Source: Laguncularia racemosa
Lineage: Eukaryota > Streptophyta > Magnoliopsida > Myrtales > Combretaceae
NCBI GenBank assembly: GCA_037954665.1
Contig: JBBMOL010000195.1
Coordinates: 186,001 to 250,000 of the forward strand
Length of the DNA: 64,000 nucleotides
Reading direction: 5' to 3'
Shown: positions 35,801-46,437 of the stretch, piece after piece
Layout: every line of letters starts with the position of its first letter
How positions within the stretch are numbered: the first letter of the stretch is position 1
Position numbers and translations under genes: made by a program
The notes under the pieces: generated by a model
Seen by the model: the letters and a program-made list of their open reading frames with translations, nothing else
What the model was told of the DNA's origin: nothing
Databases searched by the model: none

Positions 35801-37808
35801 TTTCATATCTTTGGATCTAAATGCTTTGTGAAAAAGAATCCTCTCAACTTTGGTAAGTTTGATGAAAGATCTGAAGAAGCTATTTTCTTAGGATATTCTC
35901 TAAATAGTCGTGCTTATCGTGTTTTCAATAAATCATCAAAAACTATTGAAGAATCAATAAATATTAAATTTATTGAGGATTTAAAGGATGTTGATTCTGA
36001 TGAAGAAAATGGCTCCAATCCTAAAGCAGAAGTTAGTTCAGAACCTAAGTCAGAAGCACCTGCTGTTAACACTCGAGGATCTGGTCATCTAGAACCTATT
36101 TTAGAGGCAAATACAGAAGGTACTTCAGAAGTTGTAAGATCTAAACAAGAAGCTTCTAAAGCTTGGAGGTATAAGTCTGCACATCCTTCTGATCAAATAA
36201 TAGGTAATGTTCAATCTGGTGTTAAAACAAGAGCTAATTTACAAAATCTTGAAAATCATTTTGTGTTGTTATCCAAAATTGAACCTAGTAATATGGAAGA
36301 AGCTTTAAATGATGATAATTGGATTATCTCTATGCAAGAAGAATTAAATCAATTTCAAAGAAACAATGTATGGAACTTAGTTTCTAGACCTAGAGGAAAG
36401 TCTATAATTGGAACTAAATGGGTGTTTAAAAATAAATTAGATGAAGACGGTAAAATTATAAGAAATAAAGCAAGATTAGTAGCTAAAGGTTATTCACAAG
36501 AAGAAGGAATAGATTTTGATGAAACATATGCACCTGTTGCTAGACTGGAAGCAATACGGTTGATGCTTGCATATGCATCTTATAAGGATTTTAAAGTTTT
36601 TCAAATGGATGTAAAAAGTGCATTTTTGAATGTTTTTATAAAGGAAGAAGTTTATGTAGAACAACCACCTGGATTTGAAGATCCTTTCAAATCAGATTAT
36701 GTTTTTAAATTAAATAAAGCACTATATGGTTTGAAACAAGCTCCAAGAGCTTGGTATGAAAGATTGAGTATGTTTTTTATCTCTAAAGGTTTTCATAGAG
36801 GAAAAGTTGACACTACTTTATTCTTGAAAACTTTTGATAATAATATCTTGGTTGTACAAATATATGTGAATGATATTATCTTTGGATCTACTAAAGAATT
36901 GTTGTGTCAAGAATTTGCTGAGACCATGCAGGCAGAATTTGAAATGTCAATGATGGGAGAATTGACATTCTTTTTGGGGCTTCAAATAAAACAAACGAAA
37001 GAAGGAATCTTTGTTCATCAAGAAAATTACACGAAACAAATATCGAAGAAATTTGGATATGATGGCTGCAAAAAGGTTACAACACCTATGAGTACTTCAA
37101 CAAGGTTAGACTCCAACTCAAATGGACAGAAGGTAAGTGAGAAACTTTATAGGAGCCTTATAGGTTCTTTATTGTACTTGACTGCATCAAGACCTGATAT
37201 TTTGTTCAGTGTGTGTTTGTGTGCTAGATTTCAAGCTGCATCAACAGAAATTCATTTATCAACTGTAAAGCGAATTTTAAAATACCTAGTTAATACTTCA
37301 AATTTGGGCATCTGGTATCCTAAAAATCAAAATTTTGATTTAATAGGATATTCTGATGCAGATTATGCTGGTTGTAAAATTGATAGAAAAAGCACATCTG
37401 GTACTTGTCAATTCCTAGGTGATAAATTAATTTCTTGGTCTTCTAAAAAACAAAATTCTGTTGCTCTATCCACAGCTGAAGCTGAATATGTTTCTATTGG
37501 TAATTGCTGTGCACAAGTTTTATGGATAAAACAACAATTGAATGATTGTGGAATAAATTTTAAAACTGTGCCAATTAAATGTGACAACACGAGTGCAATA
37601 AATTTGACAAAAAATCCAATGTATCATTCTAGGTCAAAGCACATAGAAATTAGACATCATTTTTATTAGAGATCATGTGCATAATGGAGATATAAATGTT
37701 GAATTTGTGCCAACCGATAATCAAGCTACAGACATTTTTACTAAATCTCTTGAAAAGGTAAAATTTGAATTTATTAGAAATGAATTTGGAATTTGTAACC
37801 CTTTTTGA
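32819..37808 (+). pseudogene. Copia gag-pol (gag, protease, integrase, RT, RNase H), interrupted
   Basis: A single frame from ATG 32819 carries the Copia gag (YWKMCMETYI to about residue 240). It reaches stops at 33686, 33710, 33830, 34517 and 34700 but stays in register. The first zinc knuckle is ruined: two Cys replaced, Gly changed to stop. A coiled coil follows (about 33930-34200), then an intact knuckle CFFCNKFGHIEKFC near 34558. Protease shows WYLDSGCSRHMTG. Integrase has the HHCC part (HKRLGH, CDTCLKNK) and DDE residues. The frame is disturbed near 35550-35580, where about 10 bases seem lost between short repeats, and TGA stands at 35738. RT reads QMDVKSAFLN, but the active site is YVND (Asn codon 36869-36871) instead of YVDD. 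RNase H follows. An extra T near 37660-37664 gives a stop at 37667, before the last 47 codons. Confidence 0.92.
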
Positions 37809-37964
37809 ATTTTTTTTTCTTTTCCCTCGAAACTTTCAATATTAGAAAATCTTTATTCATATAATATATAAATATATATATATATTTCTCTTCATTCGTT
37901 TCCTTCTTTCCCTATTTTTTCTCTCGCAATCTGCTCTCTCTCTCCATTTTCCTTCTCTCTCATT

Positions 37965-39713
37965 ATGACTCCAATGGCGCCTAAATCTTCAGAACGTCTT
38001 AAACAAAAATCTTTCAAAACAAAACCCTCCAAAAAGCCTTTAGTGATTCATGATGAATCTTCAGATTCTTCGGAAAAACCTCAAGAACCTTCAATGGAGG
38101 AGAATCCAAGTTCCCCTGACTCCGAATCTATCATCGATTCCAATAAAATTTCCAAAAGAAAACGGGTTGCATCATCTTCAAAAGGAAAAGAAAAGGTTAC
38201 TCAAGAAACCTCTCCATCTAAGAAAACAGCCAAGAAGCAAATGAAACAAAGCAATGTACCAAGTCTGAAACCCTCAATTTCAAAATCTCTTCGAAGGAAG
38301 AAAAACAAGGTGTGTTCTTGTAGTTTTGTGGATTTTAATTTCTTTACAAGTAATGGATTTTACTGGAATGAACTTTTAGAACCCATAGGATGCATGGAAC
38401 TTTGCTCTACTCAAGTTCTAGTTTATGGCGAGTGTGTGAAAGAATTTTATGGAAGTCTAAGTCTTTCGGAAGGGAATGTTTTAGTTTCCAGGGTATGTGA
38501 TTAAGACATTACAATTTCTAGGGCAGATGTAATTAAATGTCTACACTTACATGATGTAAATGATGATGTAGAGATTACAAACATGCCTAGGAATGATCTT
38601 TTTGCCACTATTAATGGAGGCTTACAAATGGATTATGGAAAAGAAGCAATGGTTATTGATTTCGAGTTGTTTCCTCGAATCATACACAAGATTATTGTTG
38701 AATGTATATGTCCAAGGAAGGGCAGTTCTACTTCAATGTCCATAGAACATACTCAAATTATCTATGCGATGATTAATAGAAAGAATGTGGACATGGCTTC
38801 TAGAGTCATTGATCAAATATGGAGAAATAAAGAAAGTTTGGTATTTGGGAATGTACTCATGCAGTTGTTTGTGTTTAAAGGAATTGTTTTACCTACCAGC
38901 TCTTCTGAACCTATTAAGTTAAAGAGGATAGGTAAAGAAGTTTTTCATCATATGTCGATATTTGTTAAAGATTGTTTATGGTATGCGAATGATGGTGCAC
39001 ACTTTGTCCATCAAAGGCATATGAAAAGAATTTTTCCTTTTAGAACTTCTTCGATACTTGTTCAAGAAGGAGGTTCAGAACCTAGAACAGAGCTTGGAAC
39101 AGACTATAGAAAGCAATCATATGATGATGAGGCTGGGAAGAGTGGAACAAAAGAAGCTACATCCAATGTTAATTTGGAACAAATGAAGAATATTATGCGA
39201 GAAGCTTTGAAACATGAGCTATCGGATTTAGTTAAGACAACTTTGACAGATGAAGTTTCAGTTCTTCAACGGTCTGATCTTAGGAGACTAGAAGCAATTG
39301 AGTCACAAGTTAAACAAACTTCTGATATTCTTTCTGATATTAAGAAAAATTTTGAGAAAATGCTTACTGATCTCCATCACTATAGAATTCTCTATGATGA
39401 GTTTAGTGTGAGAGTCAAGCAAGATTTATCTAACAATGTGATTGCTTTTAACAAGTTTGTCTCTCAAGTGAGGAAGATAGGAGATTCAGTCACTAACTCT
39501 TTCAAGACTTTGGACTCTAAGACAGATAAAACATCCCAATCTGTTGCAAGTCTTCATGGAGAAATCAAGCTGTTCTTATCCACCAAATTTCCAGATTATG
39601 TTCGCTCTGGGGCACATATCATCGACTTGGATACTTCACCAAAAAAACCTTCCTTTACCAAACCTTCCACCACTCCCTCTACCTCTCGAGTTACAAGATC
39701 CAGAAAATCTTAG
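37965..39713 (+). pseudogene. Additional ORF after Copia pol (env-like position), one in-frame stop
   Basis: An ATG at 37965 opens a frame of about 583 codons broken once, by TAA at 38502-38504; the same frame continues to 39713. The N-terminal 110 residues are Lys/Ser-rich and very basic, with KKTAKKQMK and similar clusters. The middle part is globular-looking without a domain I can name. About 39170-39590 encodes a coiled coil (LRRLEAIESQVKQTSDIL and onwards). The C-terminus is Ser/Thr/Pro-rich and basic. Sireviruses often carry an ORF here called env-like. I see no clear signal peptide or membrane segment, so an envelope role is not supported by this sequence; nucleic-acid binding is at least as likely. 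Confidence 0.72.
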
Positions 39714-39805
39714 TTCTTGTCTTAATTTTTTGAAAACAAGTTGTAAAAGACTTCTTTTATCTTTTATGCATCGATTAAGGGGAAGTTATCCCTTTTGCTG
39801 TTAAC

Positions 39806-39819
39806 AAAAAGGGGGAGAA
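39806..39819 (+). promoter_or_regulatory. Upstream copy of the Copia polypurine tract
   Basis: AAAAAGGGGGAGAA is identical to the tract at 40019-40032 but lies 213 bases upstream. Repeated polypurine tracts are reported for Sireviruses. Confidence 0.8.
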
Positions 39820-39830
39820 TGATTCTATTG

Positions 39831-39890
39831 TGCTTATGATCAATGCGTTTATGATCAATGTGCTTATGATCAATGCGTTTATGATCAATG
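39831..39890. repeat. Perfect 30-bp tandem duplication between the two polypurine tracts
   Basis: 39831-39860 and 39861-39890 are identical. Each unit is made of two 15-bp halves that share TTATGATCAATG, with the palindrome TGATCA in each half. Confidence 0.95.
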
Positions 39891-40018
39891 CTGCTTATTA
39901 ATGATTCTATTGTGTTTATGATGCTTTTCTGTTATGGATTTTGATGTTATGAATATATGTTTGCTTGAACATGAAAGTTGTTTCTATTTTGTTTATCTAA
40001 TGGTGTTTTGTTATCATC

Positions 40019-40032
40019 AAAAAGGGGGAGAA
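40019..40032 (+). promoter_or_regulatory. Polypurine tract of the Copia element
   Basis: AAAAAGGGGGAGAA directly precedes the TG of the 3' LTR at 40033. Confidence 0.92.
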
Positions 40033-41489
40033 TGTTAAGTTCTCTAATTTAGTTTTGATGTTAACAAAAGATGAATAATGTGTAACGTATGTTTGAGCTT
40101 GTCAGAAGTTGTTTCAAAAGATAGTACGTAAATTTTTCTAAATTGAACAAAGAGACAGAAGCTTGTTTAGAACCTTCAAAAGTGTTATATAGACTATTTT
40201 TGTTCTGACAGAAGGTGTTTCAAAAGTTGTGTAGTGTATCCGTAGTTCTCGTGTTAACCTTTCAGAAGCACTTTCAAAGCCTGTACAATAGGAGAACTGT
40301 TGACAAGTTTTGCTTCAGAAGCTTTTTCAGAACCTTCCATGCCTGTCACGAATTTTTTCCATATTTCGTTCTAATTTTTATATCGATAGTTTTTAATAAA
40401 TTTCAAGGCCTAGCTCCACGTGTTAAGTATATTTGGGTAATATACTTGATGTGTTTTACTAAAGTTGGATTTTATATCATGGGGTTTTTAATTTACATAA
40501 AGTTTTTACAAGATTTTATTTTATGATAAAGTGAGATCATATAGGAATTACAGGTTTTATCAAGATTTAAATCTAGATATTTGTGCTATATTTTGGGAGA
40601 TCCAGTTGTTACAAAGATAAGGATAAGAAATATGGTTGTTACATAAAGATATGGTTCCACAATATATGGGATATCAAGATAAGGTTCCACAATGTGAGGG
40701 ATATCTTTAACAAACTTGATCCAAGGAATATCTCCAAAGAAGATCTTGGTCAAACTGATTTATCCAAGCTTATCCTCATAAAAAATATCACGGAATGCAG
40801 ATCCTCTCCAACAGATTCAACTTATTTTTGAAATACAAAATTTCAAAAATAAATTCAAGCTTGTCACGTGGAACTTTATGAACGTTACATTCTCAAAAGT
40901 AACCGTTATGTTCTCTTCATAAAAGGAGTGGTCAGTTCAAATAAAAAAAGAACATAGAGAGAACGTTCTTTTGTGAAGAAAAAAACACACGGAAAAGAAA
41001 AGGCTCATACATCTTCAAGCGCAAAATTTTTTACATATACATGTGATCTAATTTATAGAGGAAATTTGATATTCCTCATTGTTATTGTAATTCCTTTTTT
41101 GTATAAGGAATTGATAGTTGTTTCATCACTATAGTTTAAGTGATTAGCTTAGTTAAGAAGCTAGAAAGACTCAGTAGTGAGACTTCGCCTTGAAGAGGCT
41201 TATTTTGTACACTTTCAATTTGTTTGATACAGTGAAACACAACGGTATAGACAACCAGGACCCCGGCATGGAGCTGGAAGAGAGGACTGACGCTCGAGGC
41301 GGAACCTCTATAAATCTCTAAGCATTCTATTCTTCTCTACTCATTTTATTTATTGCACATTATTGTTTTTCATTTTTGTTGTTCACGCCATTTTATTAGT
41401 CAAGAGTTTTTTGAATGATTTGTAAAAATTGAAATTTTAAGTAATTAATCAATTCACCCCCCTCTTGATTAATCTAATTGGGACCAACA
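40033..41489 (+). repeat. 3' LTR of the Copia element
   Basis: 1457 bp, aligned with 31335-32776. A segment near 41245-41260 holds about 15 extra bases relative to the 5' LTR. The outer end CAACA is followed by the duplication TAACT. Confidence 0.94.
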
Positions 41490-41494
41490 TAACT

Positions 41495-42932
41495 CTTTCT
41501 CGCTTCACAATGTAATGGCTTTTACCTGTTCCCTTGAATTGTTTTCCATGTTGTTGGGAAGAGAGCCGGGTTGTCTCTCAGACATCATCTAAGCTGATTG
41601 GCCAATTTGCTTCTCAAGATTGTGAATCGAGGCCTCTTGATTATGATGTCTTGCATCAGAGCTCAGGATGAATTGACTCAGAATTTCTTCCAAGTTACTC
41701 TTTTTTTCTTATTAAGGTGGTTGCGTTGAAGGAAGCGGTAATGGCTAATAAAGTGGTTATTATTGCTTTGAATACCTCGGTGGTGGTAGATTAGCTCTTC
41801 TATATTCCTGGTTTCCATAAGATAAATTCGGATGGTTTCTCATCCTTGGATGGTAGGTGTTACCATACTGGTTATATTGTTGTTTAGTTGAATTCCCAAG
41901 ATAATAAACCTGTTCATATTGCTCAAATAGATTTACACCCTCCTCAAGGTCTCCCATCTGATGTTGTTGTGGTTGTGATCCTTGGGGATTCTTGAGATTT
42001 GCAACTTAGTGGCTCAAAGCTTCCATCTTAGCTACCAAAGCAGTCATTACATCTACTTCATACATTCTTGTCGCTTTTTGCTTAATCTTGCCACGGCCCC
42101 ACTGATAATTATTTCTTGCCATGTCAGCAAATAGCTTCAATGAATCTTCTGGAGTCTTAGTATTCAATGTACCACCAGTTATGACATCTATCAAGTGACG
42201 AGTAACCGAATTTAACCCATTCAAAAATGTCTAAACTTGCATCCATGTCGGCAACTAATGATGTGGACACTTTCTCAACAATTCTGTCCATCTCTACTAA
42301 GCATCATATATTGTTCCATGATCTTGTTAAGTGAAAGAGGAGATGTCATTCCAGAGCTTTGCGGTCTTACATGGTGGGAAATAATTGTCCAAAAACTCCT
42401 TTATCGTGTCATCCCATGTAATCAAAGTCCCGGGACCTAATTATTGAAGCCGGGTCTTAGCCTTCCCTCTTAATGAAAACGGGAACAATCTTGTACACAC
42501 TGCTTCATCCGTCACCCCATTGTTTTTGAAAGTTTCACAAATCTCAAAGAATGTTTGAATGTGAGCATGGGGATCTTCATCAGGTAGTCCATCGAACTGA
42601 CAGTATTGTTATAATAGTTGAATCACCACACCTTTAATCTTGAAATTATTAGCCCCAATAGGAGGCTTAACAATGGTTGGACTTGTGCCATCTAGTGTAA
42701 GCCTTGCATTCTCAATATTTATCTTTAGTGGATCCTCAACCATTACTTCGTGTACCTGTATCTCTATTAGCTCTTCTTCTTTAACCTCCGTTGCCACTGC
42801 TATATTACGTTCTCCCTCGTCACTAACTGACTACCTAGAAGATTTGGCAGTTGTATTCCTTCGAAGTCGGTGGAACATTTTCTCAATCTCAGGATCTAGA
42901 TCAAGAATTTCAGAGGGAAGATTCCTTGTCAT
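41495..42932 (-). pseudogene. Athila-like gag, decayed
   Basis: From an ATG at 42932 (MTRNLPSEILDLDPEIEKMF) the minus strand gives the Athila gag in pieces. There is a charged start, then ANNFKIKGVVIQLL, then a retrotransposon gag core (GLPDEDPHAHIQTFFEICE, LFPFSLRGKAK, ITWDDTIKEFLDNYFPP). After several stops come NGLNSVTRHLIDVITGGTL and a Gln/Asn-rich part. Frames change and stops occur throughout. Gag forms the particle that holds the element RNA. The piece ends at the Copia insertion; the continuation is at 31329. Confidence 0.85.
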
Positions 42933-43060
42933 ACACTGCAAAAGGCAACTAAGTGCAAATTAGAACTTTTCAAAAGATGGAGAGAAGAAAAATAGATAAA
43001 ACAAATAAAAAAATGACTAAAGTAGTAGATACTAAGATTTTTCCTACTATTGCCTTGCTA

Positions 43061-43081
43061 GATCCCCGGCAACGGTGCTAA
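43061..43081 (-). promoter_or_regulatory. Primer binding site of the Athila-like element
   Basis: The minus strand reads ACCGTTGCCGGGGATC close to the inner end of the 5' LTR. This fits the tRNA-Asp-type site (GCCGTTGCCGGGGA core) used by Athila elements. One or two bases at its 5' end differ from the usual TGGCGCC. Confidence 0.8.
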
Positions 43082-43087
43082 AAAACT

Positions 43088-44490
43088 TGGTATTGCTCGA
43101 ATCTAACCAATCATTAAAGTTTTAAATTTATAACCAATAAGATGTATTATCGAACTAGGTAGTGTACCTATCGATTATAGTATAGATTTAATAGGTGTCG
43201 TCCTTTAAGATTTAAAAAACAAGTACTAGTATTACCTTTCTCTACTATCTAGTCTAATTTATGATGTGGAAATTATGAATTAAATTAATAACTAACAATT
43301 CCTAGTAACCCTAGAATTGAATGATATTGTCTTAAAAATGTATTCAATCACAAAATATATCTCTTATCTTGTTCTACCTTAACCCTTAAATTCTCAAAAT
43401 AAAATATTGATTAATGAATCAATTTATACTTTGCACTGCAAGAATTCTCAAGTAAAATCAATTACTCCCTCGAGTTAATCAATTCATAATCATGCATAAG
43501 ATAATGGAGACCTTTCCCTCACTACCGTTATACAAGATATCATTAAGTTCACAATTCCAATAAATTGCAGAAAATCAATGTTCTTTTACCTCTAGGTAAA
43601 ACATGTAATCTCTCTATTCATAAAGATCTAATTTACTAGATGAAACCTCTTTGAATCTAATAAAAATTGGACATGCAATTAATTTGCATGCATAAATCAA
43701 TCACAAGAACAATAGAAACACATGAATAGATGCAAAGATATAAATAATTCATTAATCAATCAATGGTTCAACACATGAGTTAGGGTTTTACAAGATGAAA
43801 GATATAAAGAATTACTCCTCCATGGAGTTTTCAATAAAAACAGAGAATATAGAGAAATAGATTTGATCCATGCAAAAAAGAATAATCCCTTGTTTGTTTT
43901 GTAATCCCCAATGATGCTCAGACAATTCTCCTCTTGAAGTTCGTAATAAAGCTCCCCTATGGTTTCTAGAACTAAACCGGAAGGAAAGAAGTCTTTTTAA
44001 AATAAAACAATGCGTCTATTTATAGTTCTCACAAAAATAAGGTTCAGTACGGGCGTCAGCACGACCGTACTCAAGGTTGTGCTATCTTCGGAACATGTTA
44101 TTTTTCACTGCCCAATTCAGCATGGTCTCCAGCATGGTCGTGCTTGGGGCAAAGCTGAACAGGGTGTTTGTTGTCACTCATCAACACAAGCTGTGCTACA
44201 CTTGGGGCACGTCTTGGCATGGTTTCTGATCATTTTCTTCACCCAGCATGGACGTTTACATGGGTTGTGCTAAAAGTTGTGTTAAGCCAAGAATTCACTT
44301 TTCTTTATTTTTTTTCGCTAATTTTCACTTTGCCTTTGATCATATCCTCCTTAAATTTTTCTTTTGTCTTCATTAGTGCCTAAAAATAAAATTTAATCAT
44401 ATAAATACCCTTTTCTTCATAAATTACATGAAATCCATATAAAATTATAACTAATAAGTAATAGAATTAAGGGTCTTCTGACACTTATTA
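43088..44490 (-). repeat. 5' LTR of the Athila-like element
   Basis: 1403 bp, paired with 11270-12672, with many point differences. The outer end is followed by the duplication TACCC. Confidence 0.9.
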
Positions 44491-44495
44491 TACCC

Positions 44496-44966
44496 CTATT
44501 AATTTGAATGAGTTTGACTTTAATGACTTAATGCAAGTTCCTAGTTTCATTGCATCACTATCCATCATTTGATCAAGTGTCAATCTGCCAATTTGAATCC
44601 AAAAAGGGAATTTCTCCAACTTCACATCTTCAAATTTCTATTGGGCTTTCCAAATATTTAGAACCAATAATTTACCTATGAATTCCCATAGACCATCCCA
44701 GATTATTTTCAACACTTGATTCCTCTCATTGAATGTACATACATATGTATTGGATTTCATTGATTCTAACTCACATTTGCCATAGCTCCTCTAAGATTTA
44801 TTTCAACACAAATGTCACAGCTGCCCCATTTTTCAATCTTATCAGAGATTATTTTGCATACCAATATGATCTTCGTAACTAGAGTTACCTTTTGTTGAGT
44901 GTCTAGGTCCATTACCATTGGGGCGTTAAGAGTAGCTCTATTAGCACCAGCTTAGATATAATCCAT
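44496..44966 (-). pseudogene. LINE-A ORF1, N-terminal part (DUF4283-like)
   Basis: From a Met near 44966 the minus strand reads TLVTKIILVCKIISDK, then NTYVCTFNERNQVLKIIWDGLWEFIGKLLVLNIW, then KLEKFPFWIQIGRLTLDQMM. This is the order of a DUF4283 domain, which precedes the CCHC knuckle in plant LINE ORF1. Stops and frame changes are present. The reading runs into the Athila-like insertion at 44495 and resumes at 11264, where the end of the same domain and the knuckle are found. This is the main evidence that LINE-A was split. Confidence 0.75.
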
Positions 44967-45949
44967 GCCAGAAGGGTCCACCTAAAGAAAAAGGAAACAC
45001 AAGTAAGAAAGATGTAGGAATGATAATGCAGCAAAGGAGAAAAAAGGGTATTAACACACTAGATCTAAGAGGAGCAAAAACAAAACTGAACGCTAGAACC
45101 TGACCAACTTCCCAAAGAGAGCAGCATACTAAGAAGCTAGAGTACAACATGAAATTGAATATACATTTGTAGGTGTAAGGGAGACAAAGCAATAATATGC
45201 CTCTTACATGACGAGACAACAAACAACAATTGGATACATAACTCAGAAGGCTAGATGATTTAACAACAAGAAATTAAAGCAACAGATGACAAGAACAAAT
45301 ACATAACCTAGCAAAAACCAAGGAAAGATACTAATCTTAAGACTAGTCAAGTACTATCCACTTCATAGAACCATCACCACAAGTCGTAAAGTTGGTACTG
45401 ATAGTCGCACGTCATTAGAATCAACCCATGTTTGTCTGGGCAAATCAGACCAGAGGTTAAGGTTATGGTTCTAGGGTGTTGATTTAACTAATTGAAAATC
45501 AGTCATGACGAATCATAGAAAGGGGTAAGGGAGTTGGTAGTTAGGGTTAGGGTTTTGTCAGGTGGAAAGGTTTTTGTAATGAACAAAAGGTCTAGGTATT
45601 TTAACGTGAAGGTTTGAGATATGAGGAAATAATGAGAGGGACTCTACGGGTAAACCTTAGAAGATTTGACATAAAGAGATGGAAAATGAAAAAACCCCTA
45701 ATTATGGGGTAAAAGCTCTCGACTCAGGAGGGAAAAAGAAGTGGAGCTAATGGATGTTGAAGTTTTGTCTCCTAATTAAGTGGATGAATATTAGTAATAC
45801 CTTTAAGAGTTGTTGGCATGTCATCAACTTTGTCAAAGGTAGTTGTTATAGTTTTCTTCAACGATAATTGTCCAATGTTTGAATCGATTTCGTGAGTAGA
45901 ATGTAGTGTAAAAACCGATGAAATCTTCAATTTTTCTACTTAAACGAGC
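44967..45949. other. Probable 5' leader of LINE-A and its junction with LINE-B
   Basis: No coding motif was recognised. The region includes a CCCTAACCCTAAC-like stretch on the minus strand (about 45541-45555). It separates LINE-A ORF1 from the zinc knuckle end of LINE-B ORF1, so the LINE-A 5' end should lie within it. I could not place it or find a target duplication. Confidence 0.5.
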
Positions 45950-46432
45950 TCGGATCCGTCGACCCAACTTCTACACCTGAGTATTGGAATCATATGTTAG
46001 ACAACATGAAGATTTAACATGTCTCAAAAGACCACGACAGCAATAGTAGGAATTTGATAGTTCTTTTTAAACTAAATTGAATCTAATAATTGTTGTTATT
46101 TGAGTTACGCATCCATCTACCATTCATCAAAGGCTTGTGACATCCATAGTAATACGAAATCTTAAGAGATCCCTTCTTAAATTTATAATATCTTCCATTC
46201 ACTAATGTAGGATGCAATTGATGCAATATTTTTGTTAGTTGACATGTCTAAGGAAAGTCCATATAATTGAAACCAAAACATTATTCCGAAAAATTTTCAA
46301 GCCCACTTTCTTATTATCATTTCGTGTCTCAATTAAGACCCGATTTCCCATAAGAAACCGTGGTTCTAAACTTAAGACTTCATTTAAACTCTTTTAATTC
46401 GTAAAGGCACAAAGATACATAATTCACTGTTG
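45950..46432 (-). pseudogene. LINE-B ORF1, C-terminal part with zinc knuckle
   Basis: The minus strand reads a DUF4283-type stretch (LYGLSLDMSTNKNIASIAS) and a knuckle CCRCGLLRHVKSSC, with frame changes. It then ends in basic sequence near 45950. It is a second ORF1, distinct from that of LINE-A. Upstream it stops at the second Ogre-like element (46438); the N-terminal part is at 55208-55410. Confidence 0.7.
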
Positions 46433-46437
46433 AGAGG

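Larger units (their letters stand above)
31335..41489 (+). mobile_element. Ty1/Copia retrotransposon, Sirevirus (SIRE/Maximus) type
   Basis: The element is 10.2 kb on the + strand with LTRs of 1442 and 1457 bp (TGTTAAG...CAACA or CTAACA). A perfect duplication TAACT lies at 31330-31334 and 41490-41494. The order is 5' LTR, Met-type primer site, gag with coiled coil and two zinc knuckles, protease, integrase, RT, RNase H, an additional ORF, two identical polypurine tracts and the 3' LTR. Long gag with a coiled coil, an extra ORF after pol and repeated polypurine tracts are features of Sireviruses. By eye the LTRs differ by about 3 percent plus a 15-bp length change. Multiple stops make it inactive. 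It lies between gag and protease of the Athila-like element, in opposite orientation. Confidence 0.93.
11270..44490 (-). mobile_element. Athila-like Ty3/gypsy element, interrupted by a Copia and an Ogre-like element
   Basis: Two related LTRs of 1403 bp each (11270-12672 and 43088-44490) lie in the same orientation, flanked by a perfect 5-bp duplication TACCC (11265-11269 and 44491-44495). The minus strand carries, in order, a tRNA-Asp-type primer site, gag, protease and a short RT start, as in Athila elements. The body is broken at 31330-41494 by the Copia and at 15951-30750 by the Ogre-like element. Without them it is about 8.3 kb, short for Athila, because most of RT, RNase H and integrase is missing near 15.1-15.2 kb. 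The LTRs differ by roughly 10 percent by eye, so this is the oldest of the LTR elements in the nest. It is inserted in ORF1 of LINE-A. Confidence 0.9.

Noticed and set aside
45946..45963. GAGCTC, GGATCC and GTCGAC side by side, like a cloning polylinker
   Set aside because: It lies at the basic end of the LINE-B ORF1 reading (GRRIRARL) with plant repeat sequence on both sides, and there is no other vector sequence. Chance is more likely than contamination.
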